64,000 nucleotides of DNA from Atrichornis clamosus (GCA_013400975.1 WBMZ01006339.1:16778-80777); one strand, 5' to 3'; numbered from the stretch's first letter, positions 52,291 to 64,000 are shown. Numbers and translations: made by a program. Notes: a model not told the origin generated them from the letters alone.

Positions 52291-55200
52291 TGTGTAAATT
52301 CTTAGGAAGAGAAGAACTACCTCTAACTTGTCTTGGGTTAATTTCTACAAAACCCAAATATGGGCCTGTTTTGAAATATCCACTACCCTCTACTACCACT
52401 AGAAATTTTATTTGTGCAGTTTGGAGATAGGAACAGTCATAGATGAAAAATCAGTGCAGCTCAACATAACGTACATATAATCAGGGGTTTGCCAAACTAC
52501 AACAGGTATAGTTTCTCCTTGTCAGAGCCACCTTTTTCACCCATACTAAACTAATGCCCTCATTTTTTTTACATCATTTAGGAGTGTTGTAAAAGTTACA
52601 ATATATATCCCCATGCCAAGAAAAGAACTATTTAACTAGTTCATCTCAAAGTGAGTAACGAAAATCAAGAATAGCTCTAAAGGACCTTACTGATTGCAGT
52701 GTGTGTAAGTACTCTGTACACATGGATCCTCAATCCAGGAACTCACATGGCTACAGAAAAAAAAAATATTTTGCAGTTCCTGTAAAATCTATGGAAGAAA
52801 GAAGAAATGTATCAGTTCTTACTTTGGCTAAGGATAACCATATTTTAAATGAAGAAATGTTGGTTTTTTTTTTTTGTAAATTGTAAAATTTCTTGTAATT
52901 AGATTGTCATTATCTATAACAACTAATTAATCAGAATAACATTCAGCATTAGCATTGAAATGATTGTAGACTAGTAATAGAGAAAATTAAGTTCCTTTTC
53001 ATTTAAAAAAAATAAAGATATCTATTTTGTTCACTAGCAGTCACAGATAGCTGTGATTAAATTTTAATTTGATGTCAAATTAACGACTCGGTTACAGTAT
53101 GCTGACTTCCAGAGTACAGCTCTACTCACTTCAGAGGAATTTCCCATTTAAATGAGGAAAAGGTTTGTTCTAATACCATTCTAATGTTTTCCAAAGGAAG
53201 CTTCAGCTCAGTTCACATCCACAAAATGAATCTCAGTAGTAGCCAAGAAAATTTCATGGTGTCTAGCTAAAGAACTATAGAACAAAATGATTTTGAATAT
53301 TGGTACTCTATTTTTAATTGTGTACAATGTGTCTTCTACATTTTTAGCTGCTAACTCTCAAGAACACTTCATACCAAATTGTCTTCAGCCGCCTGTGTCA
53401 AAGTCATGGCATCAGGAATAGCACTCAAACATTCCACTCTTTTGAATAAAGACAGAATGTGAATGCAAAAATATGGCTGGCTTTGCATGCAGTCCTGTCA
53501 GTTTTGGTGTTGTGCTAGTCTGGGAAGGCACAAATATCCAGAATCAGAGCCTGAGTGAATATCTCAGATAGGCAAAATGTGCCTTCACTCTTTAGTAAGT
53601 GCTATAAGGGGAAGTGCTATATTTGCCCAGTAGAGATTGTGTAAGTGTAGATAGCTGCCAGTCCTCCCTACAATACTAAATCAGAAAAGTTTTAGGAAGC
53701 GTTGTCTAAAGATAATATCCTTCTCATTGACAAAACCCACGGCCTCTCCTCCTGTGAGTCTCCTGCTCATGTTATCCACTGGATCATCACCTCTGTAAAG
53801 CTGCCATCCAGTTGGAAAATTACTTCTGCCATTCAATCACTGCACAGCATTTTTGCTCTCTGTCAACTCAGCTAATCCTATCCTATTAATGGGTCTAAGA
53901 GACCAGTTTTGCTGAAAGGATGATTGGAGAGGGATTTGATTTCTTCTGATAGCAACTGGGGCCTGAATTTGCAGCCTCTTGGATAGGCATAATTGACTAG
54001 ACAAAGCACAATGCAACAAGGAAATATTGGATTAGTTTCTACTCTCACATACATCAAAACAAGTATGAGTAATTCAGAAAAATCTTTATTCCTCATTTCA
54101 CAACAGTTTATTAAAGAAGTTATTGAAATAAGTTTTATTGCTAATTTCTCAAATTAATTTCAAAACAGGTATTCTTAAAATAGAAATACCTATGTAACCC
54201 CACATCACTTTCATAGAGCATAATCTTGACAATGTTCTCTGCCAGCCAGAAGAGTTAATTCTGTATGAAAGGTTTTGATATGAATAGCCTGAAAATATAT
54301 TTTCATGCCACATACCCAGCAGGGTGAAACTGAAGAAAATACAAAGGAATAATAATAATGCCAGAAAGAAAGGAGGAGTTGTAAAGTGGACCATATACAG
54401 TCACTTTTTAGTTCTAGTCAGTTTATCCATTCTCTGTGATAGGAAAAAAGTCCTCTAATGATTACAAGGAAGAGGTCCAAATGCAAAAACCAAAGTAAAG
54501 TGTGAAAATCCCAGAGATTTTCAATAGAAGTTGAATGTTTCAAATCCAGAGAAATAGTTCCAGAGGATAAATGGAAAAAGAGCAGCAGTTCTTAAAGAAT
54601 AGCTGGTTACTGAGTAAAATACATAAATTTACATTGTGTTTCATTTTCTACTTATACATGGAAATTAAAACACTGAGAAGGAAACATGGTTATTTGATTC
54701 ACCCTCACTTATGCAAATGATTTATTTCTCCTTCCATTATCTCTATTAATAACGGGAAGCAGTTGAGGAAAAGAGATATAAGTATCAAAAATGTGCTTAT
54801 TTGTTAACTACTGTGGTTCCAAGGGAGTGAAAGCCTATTCAAATATGCAATATCTAAAAATATGTAACAATAAAATCATCATGGATTAATAACATTAAGC
54901 TAAAGCAGTGTTGAATGTATTCACATTTGATACACTTGTGACGATAAGAGATAGAAGAGTTATAAATCTGCACAGGAATGAAATAGCACCAAAAAGTGCC
55001 TCAGAAAGGGTAGTGATTTAATTATGTCTTGATTTTGATTCTGTTTCTCATCTGCAGATAACTGGAAAGGATATTAAAAAATATAACAGGATGTAGAAGT
55101 AAAATGTGGGTGGGGGTATTTTCCTATGGGGAACCACAGGGAAAATGGGAATTTGTGTAAATGGTTTTTTTTCACCCCTTGCATTTGAATTCTGCATGGG

Positions 55201-55348
55201 AAATATTTCTCAGTTAAATCTTTGTGTAAATGATGCAGAGATTGGTTCTGAGAAAACAATTTTTTTGGACATTTTTGTGTTTAACAGGGTGTCAAAGTAG
55301 TTGCTGCTGTTTATGCTTGGTTTATGTTCTCATTTAACTGAAAAAATT
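52291..55348. other. AT-rich non-coding stretch with two adjacent small hairpins
   Basis: A 6+4+6 hairpin (TCACAGATAGCTGTGA, 53041-53056) is followed by an 8+2+8 hairpin (TAATTTGATGTCAAATTA, 53065-53082). The stretch 53340-53540 is less AT-rich and looks like ordinary mixed sequence. No exon could be supported. Confidence 0.45.
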
Positions 55349-55446
55349 CCATAGATTCATAGGAGTTCTGCCCAGAATGTACCACTGTGGAAATATTAAC
55401 CTGACCTCCTAAAAAGCAAAAGGTAGAATTTCTTCCAGTGATTTCC
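55349..55446 (-). mobile_element. Old CR1-like 3' end
   Basis: CCATAGATTCATAGG at the start, then ACCACTGTGG, CTGACCTCCT, and GTAGAATTTCTTCCAGTGAT follow the order of a 3' end found in old CR1-type repeats of crocodilians and turtles, in minus orientation. The copy is diverged and short, and carries no coding sequence. The assignment rests on memory of that family. Confidence 0.55.
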
Positions 55447-57759
55447 ACAATGCAGCCCAAAAGCAATGATTGATACACAGTTTTTGTTAGAAAAAGGTCT
55501 GTCTTAAGACTTCAGGGAAGGATTTCCCAGCATTGTCAATGCTTATTTTGTCTTTATTGAAAACTTTTGTCTTCTTTTCAATTTGAACTTTTCTGACTCT
55601 CTAGCCCAGTATTTGTCTGGTTGAAAACTGCTCTCAAGATCTGTTCTCCCAATATTGGTAGTTATAGACTGGGTTCAGACACCTTTTAATCTTATCTTGG
55701 ATGTATTCAACAGATTGAGCATCTTAGGGCTTTCTTTGTAAGACATGGTTGCTGAGTTTTCTTAGGTTTTTAATGACATGAATGACATGTGGCGAAAGTT
55801 TTTTTCTGAAACCTCTCTCATTTTTTACTTCCTTTTAAATATATGAGCACTGGAACTAAACACAGTAATGGTTTTAGTTATGCCATAAAAAATAATGTCA
55901 TTTTCTATTTCTTTTCTTGATTTTTTTGCTTGTGCATTCAAAACTTGCACTGCCCCCCTTCCTTGCTACTTCACACTAGGAGCTCATCTACAGTAGCTGA
56001 ACTAAAATGATCATGTCATTATTTCATTCTCAAAGCACTTGGGGTACATAGCTCCGTCCAGAAAAGATGGCCTCCCCTAGAATAAATTCATGCATGTTAG
56101 TAGGATTTACAGAAGCATACTGAATTTGGGTTGATGGTTTTGTCTTGTAAAAAGCTGGTAAAAACATCTAATTGTGCCCTAATGATCCGCATTTGGCATA
56201 AAGCCTTGTCCTTATTTCAGTCAGGGCAGATCATTTGTGCCTCTGATAGAATCTCGCGTTTCTCCCAAGTCTTGAACATGGCATTCCAGCAAAGAAGGGA
56301 TCTTCAAAGAGATGTAGGTAAAAAATGAAACCAGAACAGGACCAAACTCCTGTTATGGTGAAATTTCTCCTTTCCACCAAAAAAAAAAAAAAAATCAATA
56401 AAGTCCCTGTCATGTTTCTACCCACTGCACTGGAAAGTCCTCTGAATGGGTCTAACCGAGGCTGTGTGGAGACTGGGAGAGGCTGTGCATTGATTTCAGA
56501 CCTAATGGAGACGTGGAAATGTTGGAACTCCTGGGCCCCATTCCTTAGATTCTGGCAGATTTGTAGATTTTGTGTATGAATCTCAAATTTTGCATGAAGT
56601 CCATGTTCCATGAAGCCCAGCTGTAGAAAATGCTGTTTTCCTATTTATTCAATATTTGTGAAGGCTGCAACAAAATCAGAGTTCTGTACTAGGTTTCTTT
56701 ATAATCCATTTCTAGTTGTTAATAATTACAGTCAATAATTGCAATCAATATGTACAGTGGTTTTCAAAAGAACATTTTTTAAAAATGCAAATAAGCCCAA
56801 TGGAATTTGTCAGATACACAGCACTTCAGAAGATCGATGCTAATAGCCGTAGATATTCAATGTATTGCTTTAGTTCATCGTTATTGACACTGTGACTGTT
56901 CATGCTTTATAACATGCTTCATATTTTCATATCCTTTCCAAATATTTTGTTTTGAACTGCATGCTAATAAAACCAATTTCTCTAACCATTTGAGACACTG
57001 ATGGGACAGGCTAAATTACACTATCCAAGAAAAACTGGGTGCAGTTCCACAGAAAAAGCTGCCCCTTGAAATGATGTTTTCAAGTGCAATCTTTTTAAGT
57101 GAAAAGTATAGATATGCATTATTTTTAGAAAAAACAAAATATTGTCTTAAACTTCTAGCTGTCATTTTTGATGCAAGACACCTTCATAATATAGCTTTAT
57201 TTCATGCTACTTCACCACTAGTCATACTTCTGAATATCTTTTGAAATTCATAAAATATGTCTATGGTATATTATCCTTTCTTGCTGGAATGTGACTGTGA
57301 ACTGCAATTTTCATGAGGAAAAAAAAAACCCTACAAAAATGCCTCTTGTAATATGCTATTTCTTATAATGTTATTTCTACTTTTGTAATTTCAAAATACT
57401 AATGTATTTTTTCTCCTGTTTATCATGAAAATACTGTTCTTATATAATTGTGTGGCTAAGATGTAAATACTATAGCAGATAAAAAAAATGTAATAGCAGA
57501 AATAACCGCTAAACAGAAAGAGTGGAGTTTGGGGTTTTTTTTTTAAAATCAAGGTTTCCAAGAAGAATCACTAAATATTAAAATGATTCTTGAGTTAATA
57601 AAAATATACTGTAAAAACATGATTCCCATTTTCATATCACTAAATCATATTGATTTGCTAAAAGAATTAGTTGGGCTTTTGCTGCAAAAAAAAATATGGA
57701 GCAGAATCTGCTCTCAGTTCAGTAGGGACAGCCTGAGACAATTCATCTGAAGATAATAA
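55447..57759. other. AT-rich non-coding stretch, nothing recognised
   Basis: A 126-codon minus frame (56231-56611) overlaps two plus frames and includes a 15-base A-run at about 56380-56394, so it is not a credible gene. No transposon ends were recognised. Confidence 0.45.
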
Positions 57760-57845
57760 GCCAGATTCACAGCCTGTGTGAGTTGTATAGTTCCTCTGAT
57801 TTCAACTGTGTCACACCAGATTTAAATCAACTCAGTATTTGGCTC
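57760..57845. mobile_element. Palindromic MITE-like element, nearly complete
   Basis: The left end GCCAGATTCACAG and the right end CAGTATTTGGCTC form inverted repeats (GCCAGATTC against GCCAAATAC). The two halves continue to pair imperfectly toward a centre near TTCCTCTGATTTCAACTGTG. The structure of about 86 bp with GCCAGATTC/GGATCTGGC-type ends and a CACTGATTTCAATGG-type centre matches, from memory, a palindromic non-autonomous family widespread in archosaur and turtle genomes. It has no coding capacity. The transposase source cannot be told from this copy. Confidence 0.6.
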
Positions 57846-58360
57846 AGTATGCACAGTCAACAGATTACACATGTAGCACTGAGAGCAGACTTTGGCTGAA
57901 GGAATTAGGTTGTAAACTCAGAAAGCAGCACTGCAATTAATTTCGTTGGTGCTGAGCGTGGGGGAAGGCCTAGGAAATAAACACTTGCAGTGGATGAAGG
58001 ACTGTGTAGTTCTTCAAGTGAGTAACTCCGTGTGATGTGAAAACAGAGGGTTCCTCATGCCTATTTGAAATCAGAATGCTGAAGAGAAAGCTGTTTGTCA
58101 GGGTGGAAAGTCAGTGGTACGATCAGCTGCTGCAGAAAAGGTGAAGAGCTGTTTGTTCTGTGGCACTGCCTGCAGCAACTAGGAGTGGCATTCTGGGTCC
58201 TGAAAACCTTTGGTTCCACTGATGTCAGCAGAGCTACTCTGTAGACAATAAGGTTCCCCAGAGTGGATGGATATAAATGTGGGTAAATTCAGACTATGTG
58301 TGGCTAAATCAGCAGTGACAGAAATTTGTAGTACAGCTCTACTCTCCTCCAGGTACAGAA
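57846..58360. other. Mixed non-coding sequence between MITE-like remnants
   Basis: Less AT-rich than its surroundings. TTCCACTGATGTCAGCAGAG near 58213 resembles another half-arm of the palindromic family. No frame or RNA gene was supported. Confidence 0.35.
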
Positions 58361-58414
58361 ATTTTACACCAGTGCAACTCTAATGGCATAAATGCAGTTA
58401 CTCCTGATTTAAAC
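58361..58414. mobile_element. Palindromic MITE-like remnant
   Basis: ATTTTACACCAGTGCAACTC at the left pairs imperfectly with GTTACTCCTGATTTAAAC at the right. Together they resemble the TTTACACCAGTGTAACTCC / GGAGTTACTCCTGATTTACA palindrome of old archosaur short elements. It is about 500 bases from the element at 57760 and in the same general family. Confidence 0.5.
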
Positions 58415-61400
58415 AAGGAAATATTTTTTCCCTCTGAACCACAACTTGATAGTATACATGGCTTTAAAAGAGTTTTCCTTTTATTTGTTGGGGTTTTTTT
58501 GTTTTGTTTTGGTTTGGTTTTTTTGAAGAGTGGCTGGAGTGAGCAAAATTAATTAAAATCAAGGCTAGAATTCAGGCCTTCTGACTTTTTAAACCCTGCT
58601 TAGAAGAATAGGCCATGCCAAGAAAATGGGAATCAGGAGAAGGAAGTGAAGTGTTAGTGATATGGAAATATATCAGCCATCATAAAGAAACTACCTTAAG
58701 TAAAGTGCTCAACAGTAATCTAATATAAGAGCCTTGTAAAGTACCATAAAGAAGCTGAACTTTTTTTTTTTTTCTTAGAATGCAAGACTGTTTAAGATAG
58801 TTTAATTTACCATGACAAAAACACGTGGAGGAAAGAATTTTCATTGCTGTTTACTAGTGCAGAGGGGTTTGGCTATATACACTGTTTTATTCACATAGTA
58901 ATTGAATTCTTTCAATTTTATTTAATTCAAAATGTTTTGACAGCTTAACTTATCACTTAAAAGTTTAATCAATCAGACATTTAGGGGAAGCTGCTCCTCT
59001 AGAATGAATCTTTCTGTTGAAAGTCATCAAAACAGACACCAATTATTGCTAAGAAGAGGGCTCATGATATAAACCAAAATATGCTAAACCCTGTGGCCAG
59101 ATGAGTTTAACCATCTGATGCTGTCTATGATTTCATTTTCAGAAATGAACCCTATTCTCTGACTCTGACATCATGAGGAACCCAACTGGCCTGTTAGCAT
59201 GTTCATATGCTGGTTTTAAAACAACGTGTTAAGCCAAACATGGCCACCAGAAAGGATGCCATGACAGCATTGGTATTGTAATTGTGATAACCAGAATTAG
59301 GTGAAAGAGCCTGATGTTACACTAATATTGAAATAACTGGCTTATTTTTCATTGAGTTCGAGGAGGGGTTTGTATTTAAAGAAAGGAAATTACTGTATGC
59401 AGTTAAAGGTAGAAAACTATTCCAGAAATGTTTATCTAAGAGCCACTATTTCTAATAGCTCAAATATCACTCCAATTTACATTGTGTCTAGAAGATAATA
59501 TCTTTATCTTGTGAAACTGTGGGTTTTTTCGTTTTCTTAGTGAATTTTATTCAATTTCTTGATCTGGAGGTATTTTACTCACAGCGGGCATACTGCTTTT
59601 GATATTTTTTTTCTTTTCAGCCTCTTACTGTCCTAAATGCATGAAACAGTATGTCCCCTTTGCACTTCCACAGCAAACTAAACTTTGAGGTAGTGAGACT
59701 TTAGATGTTTAAATTTAGTGTGTGAAAGGGGAAGATGATTTATAATATCTTAAGCTGAATAACTTTATCTACTCTGACCACTGAGTATTACAACTGAAAA
59801 CTGAGAAACTTAAGCCCTTAGTATTCATCATTTAGAGTAGTTATTATTTTTAAAGTGGTAAACTTTTCATATTATTTATTGTAACACTGTCTAGTTATGA
59901 TGACATTTTTCAGCGCTTTCTGGCATTAACTTATAAAGGGTTTTCACCATGATAAGTGACACATTCTGGGAGGAAATGACTGTGCTTAAGAAATATCATT
60001 AAGCAAAATCCTGTGTAACTTCTTTTCTTATTTATTTGTTGAGCTACAAGATATCAAAATTAGTGTAGTTTCATGGTCACATGAAAAGGTATTATCCTAT
60101 GGGATGACACCATGAGAAATGACCTGTAATCACAGAACTGGTCTTCAATTTGCAATTGCTTCTGCATGCTCATTCCCCAGGAAGTGTTGGTGGAGATGAC
60201 ACAAACTGCAGAAAGAGATCTCCTAGGCAGTCAGACTGCTGGTGTTGTCACCCTTCCCTGTTTGTTGGTTCCACACAGTCCATCTCCTTGACTTCTGTGA
60301 TGGTTTTCCTTTGTTATTTTACCTTTCCCATTTTCTCTCTCCTATCCTCTCCTCAGTCATGGTCGTAATGGGTAACAGAGAAACAATCCCTCAAAATCAC
60401 CTCCCTAGTGGAGTAGCTGATGACTATAGACACTAACATGAGTATCAGGACACTGAGCCTGTTTCTCAACTTTAAATTCTGTCCACTTCATTAGCTGAGG
60501 CTCAGTTCTTAGTCCCCTTTTGCTTTGTAGGCTTTGGGAGAACCTTCTTTCCTGTGCCCCATATTGATGTTGAGTTGTGGATAAAAGGACCAATTATTGC
60601 TTTTTGAGAGCATCTTTTCCTTAGGCAAAATGCCCTTTGATCTAATCCGAGGGTAGAAGCCATCCTTGGCACTGCTGTGACCTTTGCTGTATCAGGCAGA
60701 GAATGGATTGATTTTTTTAAGATGTGCAAGTTTCTGATGCTGGCAAATTCCGTGGGACATGATCCTACAATTCTGAGTTATTCCACCCAGTTTAAGTGCC
60801 AGTTTTGCCATGCTGGATTTGGAGTTTTGACCCAATGACCAGAGTGAGTGCCTCACTAACGACTGCAGGGTCAGCTGTGCTGCCTGTGGTAACATCTTCA
60901 CAGCATATTCAAAAATCTGAGTTACCTGAAGTTTAAAATCATCTATTTCATACAGGTCATCAAGGAAAGTTCAGAATTGGAAAGTAGAACCAAATGGACT
61001 TAAAATCTCTATCACAAATGATTGGTGGCTTTAAAATGTAGTTACAAAAGTCTTACAAGAAGATCCTTTGATTAATAACTACTAATAATAATTGCATGTA
61101 CAAAGAGCTGCAGTAAATCCTGTACAATTTTTGCACTTTGGAAAGAGCATTGTTTTATTTCATATCACAGAAATTTTGTTAAATAGAGGAAACACTGCTT
61201 CCCTGGTGCTTTTGTTTTTCCCTCTGGATTGTAGCAACGGAGCACTTGCATGTTGTGTTTGATGCCTTGCATGATAAAGACATGCAATGGCAAGTTCCAG
61301 TCTGCATGCTGCTTAATGAATGTTTTCCTTTTCTCTCCTTCCCTGTTATGTGCTTACAGAAGACAACTATGTGGAAGGTGGGTGCTTTCTACCTTATTTT

Positions 61401-61544
61401 CCTAAGCTCTTGTTTTTCCCTTCTGTTCAGTGGGGTTTTTTTTCCTTCTGCTTAATGTTATAAAAGTACGCATATCATTCAGTACGGTAAGTTGTATTTT
61501 TTACCCATAAGGGCATACAAGTTTATTTAAAAAATGTGATTTCT
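58415..61544. other. AT-rich non-coding stretch
   Basis: A G/T-rich tract (GGGGTTTTTTTG, GTTTTGG, GGTTTGG) lies at about 58483-58524, and a 13-base T-run near 58760. The stretch 60120-60900 is less AT-rich, with small overlapping frames on both strands and no recognisable family. Confidence 0.45.
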
Positions 61545-61705
61545 TTTTTCATACAGAACACAAGCAAAGCTCCTTGGCCTTATTGCTGTAATTCCAGAAA
61601 ATCCCCACTGAAACAACAGGATTTGTACTCGTATGGCTGATATCATATTCAAAATCTTTCTGGAGATTGGCAGGACTGATTTCTTATCATGTTCTGTATG
61701 AAAAA
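61545..61705. mobile_element. Candidate MITE with perfect 16 bp inverted repeats
   Basis: TTTTTCATACAGAACA at 61545-61560 is the exact reverse complement of TGTTCTGTATGAAAAA at 61690-61705, with 129 bases between. A perfect 16 bp inverted repeat at this spacing is unlikely by chance in 64 kb. The interior contains CCCCACTGAAACAACAGGAT followed by TTGTACTCG near 61605-61631. This resembles the core of the old palindromic family (CACTGAAGTCAACAGGATTTG type), so the whole may be a derivative of that family. No clear target-site duplication is visible, though TGATTTCTT occurs just outside the left arm and just inside the right arm. It has no coding capacity. Confidence 0.5.
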
Positions 61706-62862
61706 CACTCCAAGAAACTATTTGTCTCATCAATGTGGAGACTTAATCCTCCCTATAAGATAGTAATGCATGTTAAATACCTATCTTTTAATTGCTTAGG
61801 AAAATGGAAAGCGCTTTTCTCTTTAACACTGCAAACCTTGCTTACTGTAATATCCTTTACAGCACAAAGTTTTAAGAAAAAAGGTTTTCTGTCTAACTTT
61901 TCAGCATAATGCACTTGCCTTTTGGACATTGTGAAAGAAGCAGCATGTGATTTTAATAATTATGTTGGTATGTAATTAAATCCCTTTAAAGAAAGTATGG
62001 CATAGGGCAGTGGAAACTAAAGCACAATGCCATCTATCCTGAGTATTGGTAAGTAAGTCAATTAGCTGGTAAAACATGCAAATATATGATAGTTTGAAAG
62101 TTTTAATGTCTTTTTACTTATAAGCCAAAAGGTGCAGGTGCTTTTTTATGTGCAAGTGTTTTAAAAACACTCTGGGGTTAATCTTTTCATACTGGATAAA
62201 TAATTACCTATTTGAAAAATCAGTTTATCTATCTAAGCTGAAAAATTACAGTTATTTTATTTTATTCTAATATTTTTAAGACTGTTTTTAAAGCAAGGAC
62301 TTTGTAACCTAACTCATGTGCAAAGTGACGGCCCTGGAATTACTCTGACCCAGTGTCCTCTCGTGAGCCACTCTGGGACTTGAGTTCACTCAGGTTTTGA
62401 GTCACCGTGGGTCACTGCCTGCCCATTCAGCAGTGATTTTCTAAGGAAGCCTCAAAGTGCTGGTACTTCATTTCTCTGTGCTGCAATATTCAACGGTGAA
62501 GACAGGTGCTCAGATTTAGCACATAGATAATGCTGTGCAATTTTATTAAAATATATGTTACCCCCAGGAGGAAAAAAATTTAAACAATTCTGGTGCTTTA
62601 ATTGTGTGCACTGTCACGCATGTACATCTCAATAAAATGCCATTTTCATTTTGAGATAAAAATGTGTTCAACAACACTGAGATAGAAATTCTAACTGAAA
62701 AATACAAAAGCCTAGAAATAACTGCCTAATCTTGTATTTGATCTGTGCATAAAACTCTTACTGGTGTCAACACGAGTCTCAAAATTTGAATTAGGTTCAG
62801 TGTAACTAGATATGGAGGTTCAATTGCATTTCACATATTCATTTATGCACAGCAGTACAAGA
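61706..62862. other. AT-rich non-coding stretch
   Basis: The stretch 62745-62790 (AAAACTCTTACTGGTGTCAA) weakly resembles an arm of the palindromic family. Nothing else was recognised. Confidence 0.4.
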
Positions 62863-62894
62863 TAAAGTCTGGATAACAGTTAATCCAGACTTTA
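62863..62894. repeat. Perfect 12 bp hairpin
   Basis: TAAAGTCTGGAT (62863-62874), an 8-base loop AACAGTTA, then ATCCAGACTTTA (62883-62894), an exact reverse complement. It could be a MITE centre or an isolated hairpin. Pairing does not extend beyond the 12 bases, so a microRNA precursor is unlikely. Confidence 0.8.
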
Positions 62895-64000
62895 CCTGGA
62901 TCTAATTCTTAAAACTGGAACCTTAAATTTATTCCAACACAGGTCTGGATACTTATGCATACATCAAAGTTACAAAGGATGAATATGTAAAGAATGGAAG
63001 CATAGAAAGGTGTATCCAAAGCACAACTTCAAACCTGAGTTAAAATTTTTCATCTTTGATCCCTGTGACATCTGAGCATCTCTGTAAATAAGCAAACAGA
63101 AATATGTACTATTCACAGAGTTAATTTGGTATATACTACTGGTACAGAAAGGCTGCCATTTATTCATTTTACTGAAGTTGTGCTAGGGTTTAATACATTC
63201 ACTGCAGGGTTATCATGTTTAAATTTTGTTTTGGCCTGTGCTCTGCATGGAACTCACACACCAAACTATGACAATATCCTATCTCCATATCCCCTTCCAC
63301 TATCCCACCCTGTGCCCCTTAATTCCCTCCTCTCAGAGCCAAGTTCAGGATGTAGTTGGAGTGGATCACACATGAGCTATTCCTACTAAATCTCTAATTC
63401 CTAATTCACAAAGAGAAGCCTTTTATCATTCCATTAATGAAGTAAAGGTGCACAAATTAGTATTATCAATATATGGGATGCCTATACGTGGCTAAAACTT
63501 TCCATGATAATCGATTATGGTATTCTGTCTTGTAAGCAAACTTTCATTTTGAAAATCTAGCAGTGATTACTGTCATGGTAGATTTAGCTGTATCCTTTTA
63601 AACCACCCTGTGGAATGAACAGTTGCAGTACTACTAATTCTTCACTCTTCCATAGACTTCATCCACAGATTGCAAAAATATAAATTAAGTATCATTATGT
63701 GTCTTTAGAAATTACGTATAGGTGACCTTACTGCTTGCAAATCAAGTAACATACACAGTCAAGAAAAATACAGTGCCTTGAGGAGTAGTACTGAATTTTT
63801 TAATTGATACATGTTTGGTTTGAGCAGTGTATATTTTTTACATTCACTTGACTGCCTTTTTTCATTGAACAACACTGTAAGTGACTCTTAAAATTCAAGT
63901 AGTTTCCATGATGTTTTCAAGAGGCACTTCTGCTATTTACATTTTTTTTCAAATTATGTAAGAATTATGTATTTGCAACTGACCGATCTCACATACCATT
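62895..64000. other. AT-rich non-coding stretch to window end
   Basis: An 87-codon plus frame at 63126-63389 has a proline/serine-rich end and no known motif. No transposon or RNA signature was recognised. Confidence 0.45.

Noticed and set aside
52480..52500. CAGGGGTTTGCCAAACTAC as a hAT transposon terminal repeat
   Set aside because: It resembles hAT ends, but no matching inverted end or 8 bp target duplication was found downstream.
1..64000. LTR retrotransposon or endogenous retrovirus
   Set aside because: No primer-binding site, paired LTRs, gag/pol motif or polypurine tract next to a TG...CA boundary was found by eye.
1..64000. tRNA genes or CRISPR arrays
   Set aside because: No GGTTCGAATCC-type B box with cloverleaf context and no regularly spaced direct repeats were seen. 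The short tandem duplications at 42457, 44675 and 47920 have only two units and no spacers.
1..64000. A novel multi-gene biological system
   Set aside because: No cluster of real genes exists in the window. The coding-like sequence that can be assigned belongs to dead CR1 copies.

Overview
This window reads as nuclear DNA from a bird (or a close archosaur relative). It is AT-rich, has no dense arrangement of long ORFs, and carries several copies of the CR1 non-LTR retrotransposon in different states of decay, with the CR1 3' end built from ATTCTATG/ATTCTGTG units. No host protein-coding exon, RNA gene, CRISPR array, operon or intact virus could be supported. The window is best described as intergenic or deep intronic DNA. 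The species cannot be named from what is visible.

Layout. 1-17.6 kb is AT-rich single-copy-looking DNA with A-tracts, one TA microsatellite and a short duplication flanking the only N (position 2924). 17.65-20.1 kb is a sharply different GC-rich, C-rich block with a degenerate GCAGCTG-containing repeat. 20.1-31.1 kb is AT-rich again. It holds two diverged copies of an approximately 175 bp sequence (21.05 and 24.80 kb), a palindromic remnant and a possible antisense retrocopy tail (29.23 kb). 31.18-32.07 kb holds two CR1 3' fragments side by side on the minus strand. 39.7-43.5 kb holds very old LINE/CR1 reverse-transcriptase remnants on the plus strand. 44.69 kb holds a CR1 3' tip. 50.67-52.29 kb holds the best preserved CR1: endonuclease and reverse transcriptase remnants, then a large internal deletion, then the 3' end. 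55.35 kb has an older CR1-like 3' end. 57.7-63 kb has several short palindromic, MITE-like remnants, including one element with perfect 16 bp terminal inverted repeats.

The recognisable parts do not work together as a pathway: they are dead transposon copies in non-coding DNA. I found no convincing sign of an undescribed biological system. The most useful leads are the duplicated 175 bp sequence, the 16 bp inverted-repeat element, the palindromic short-repeat family and the GC-rich block. Alignments to CR1 and to the palindromic family were made by eye from memory of the families, so boundaries are approximate.
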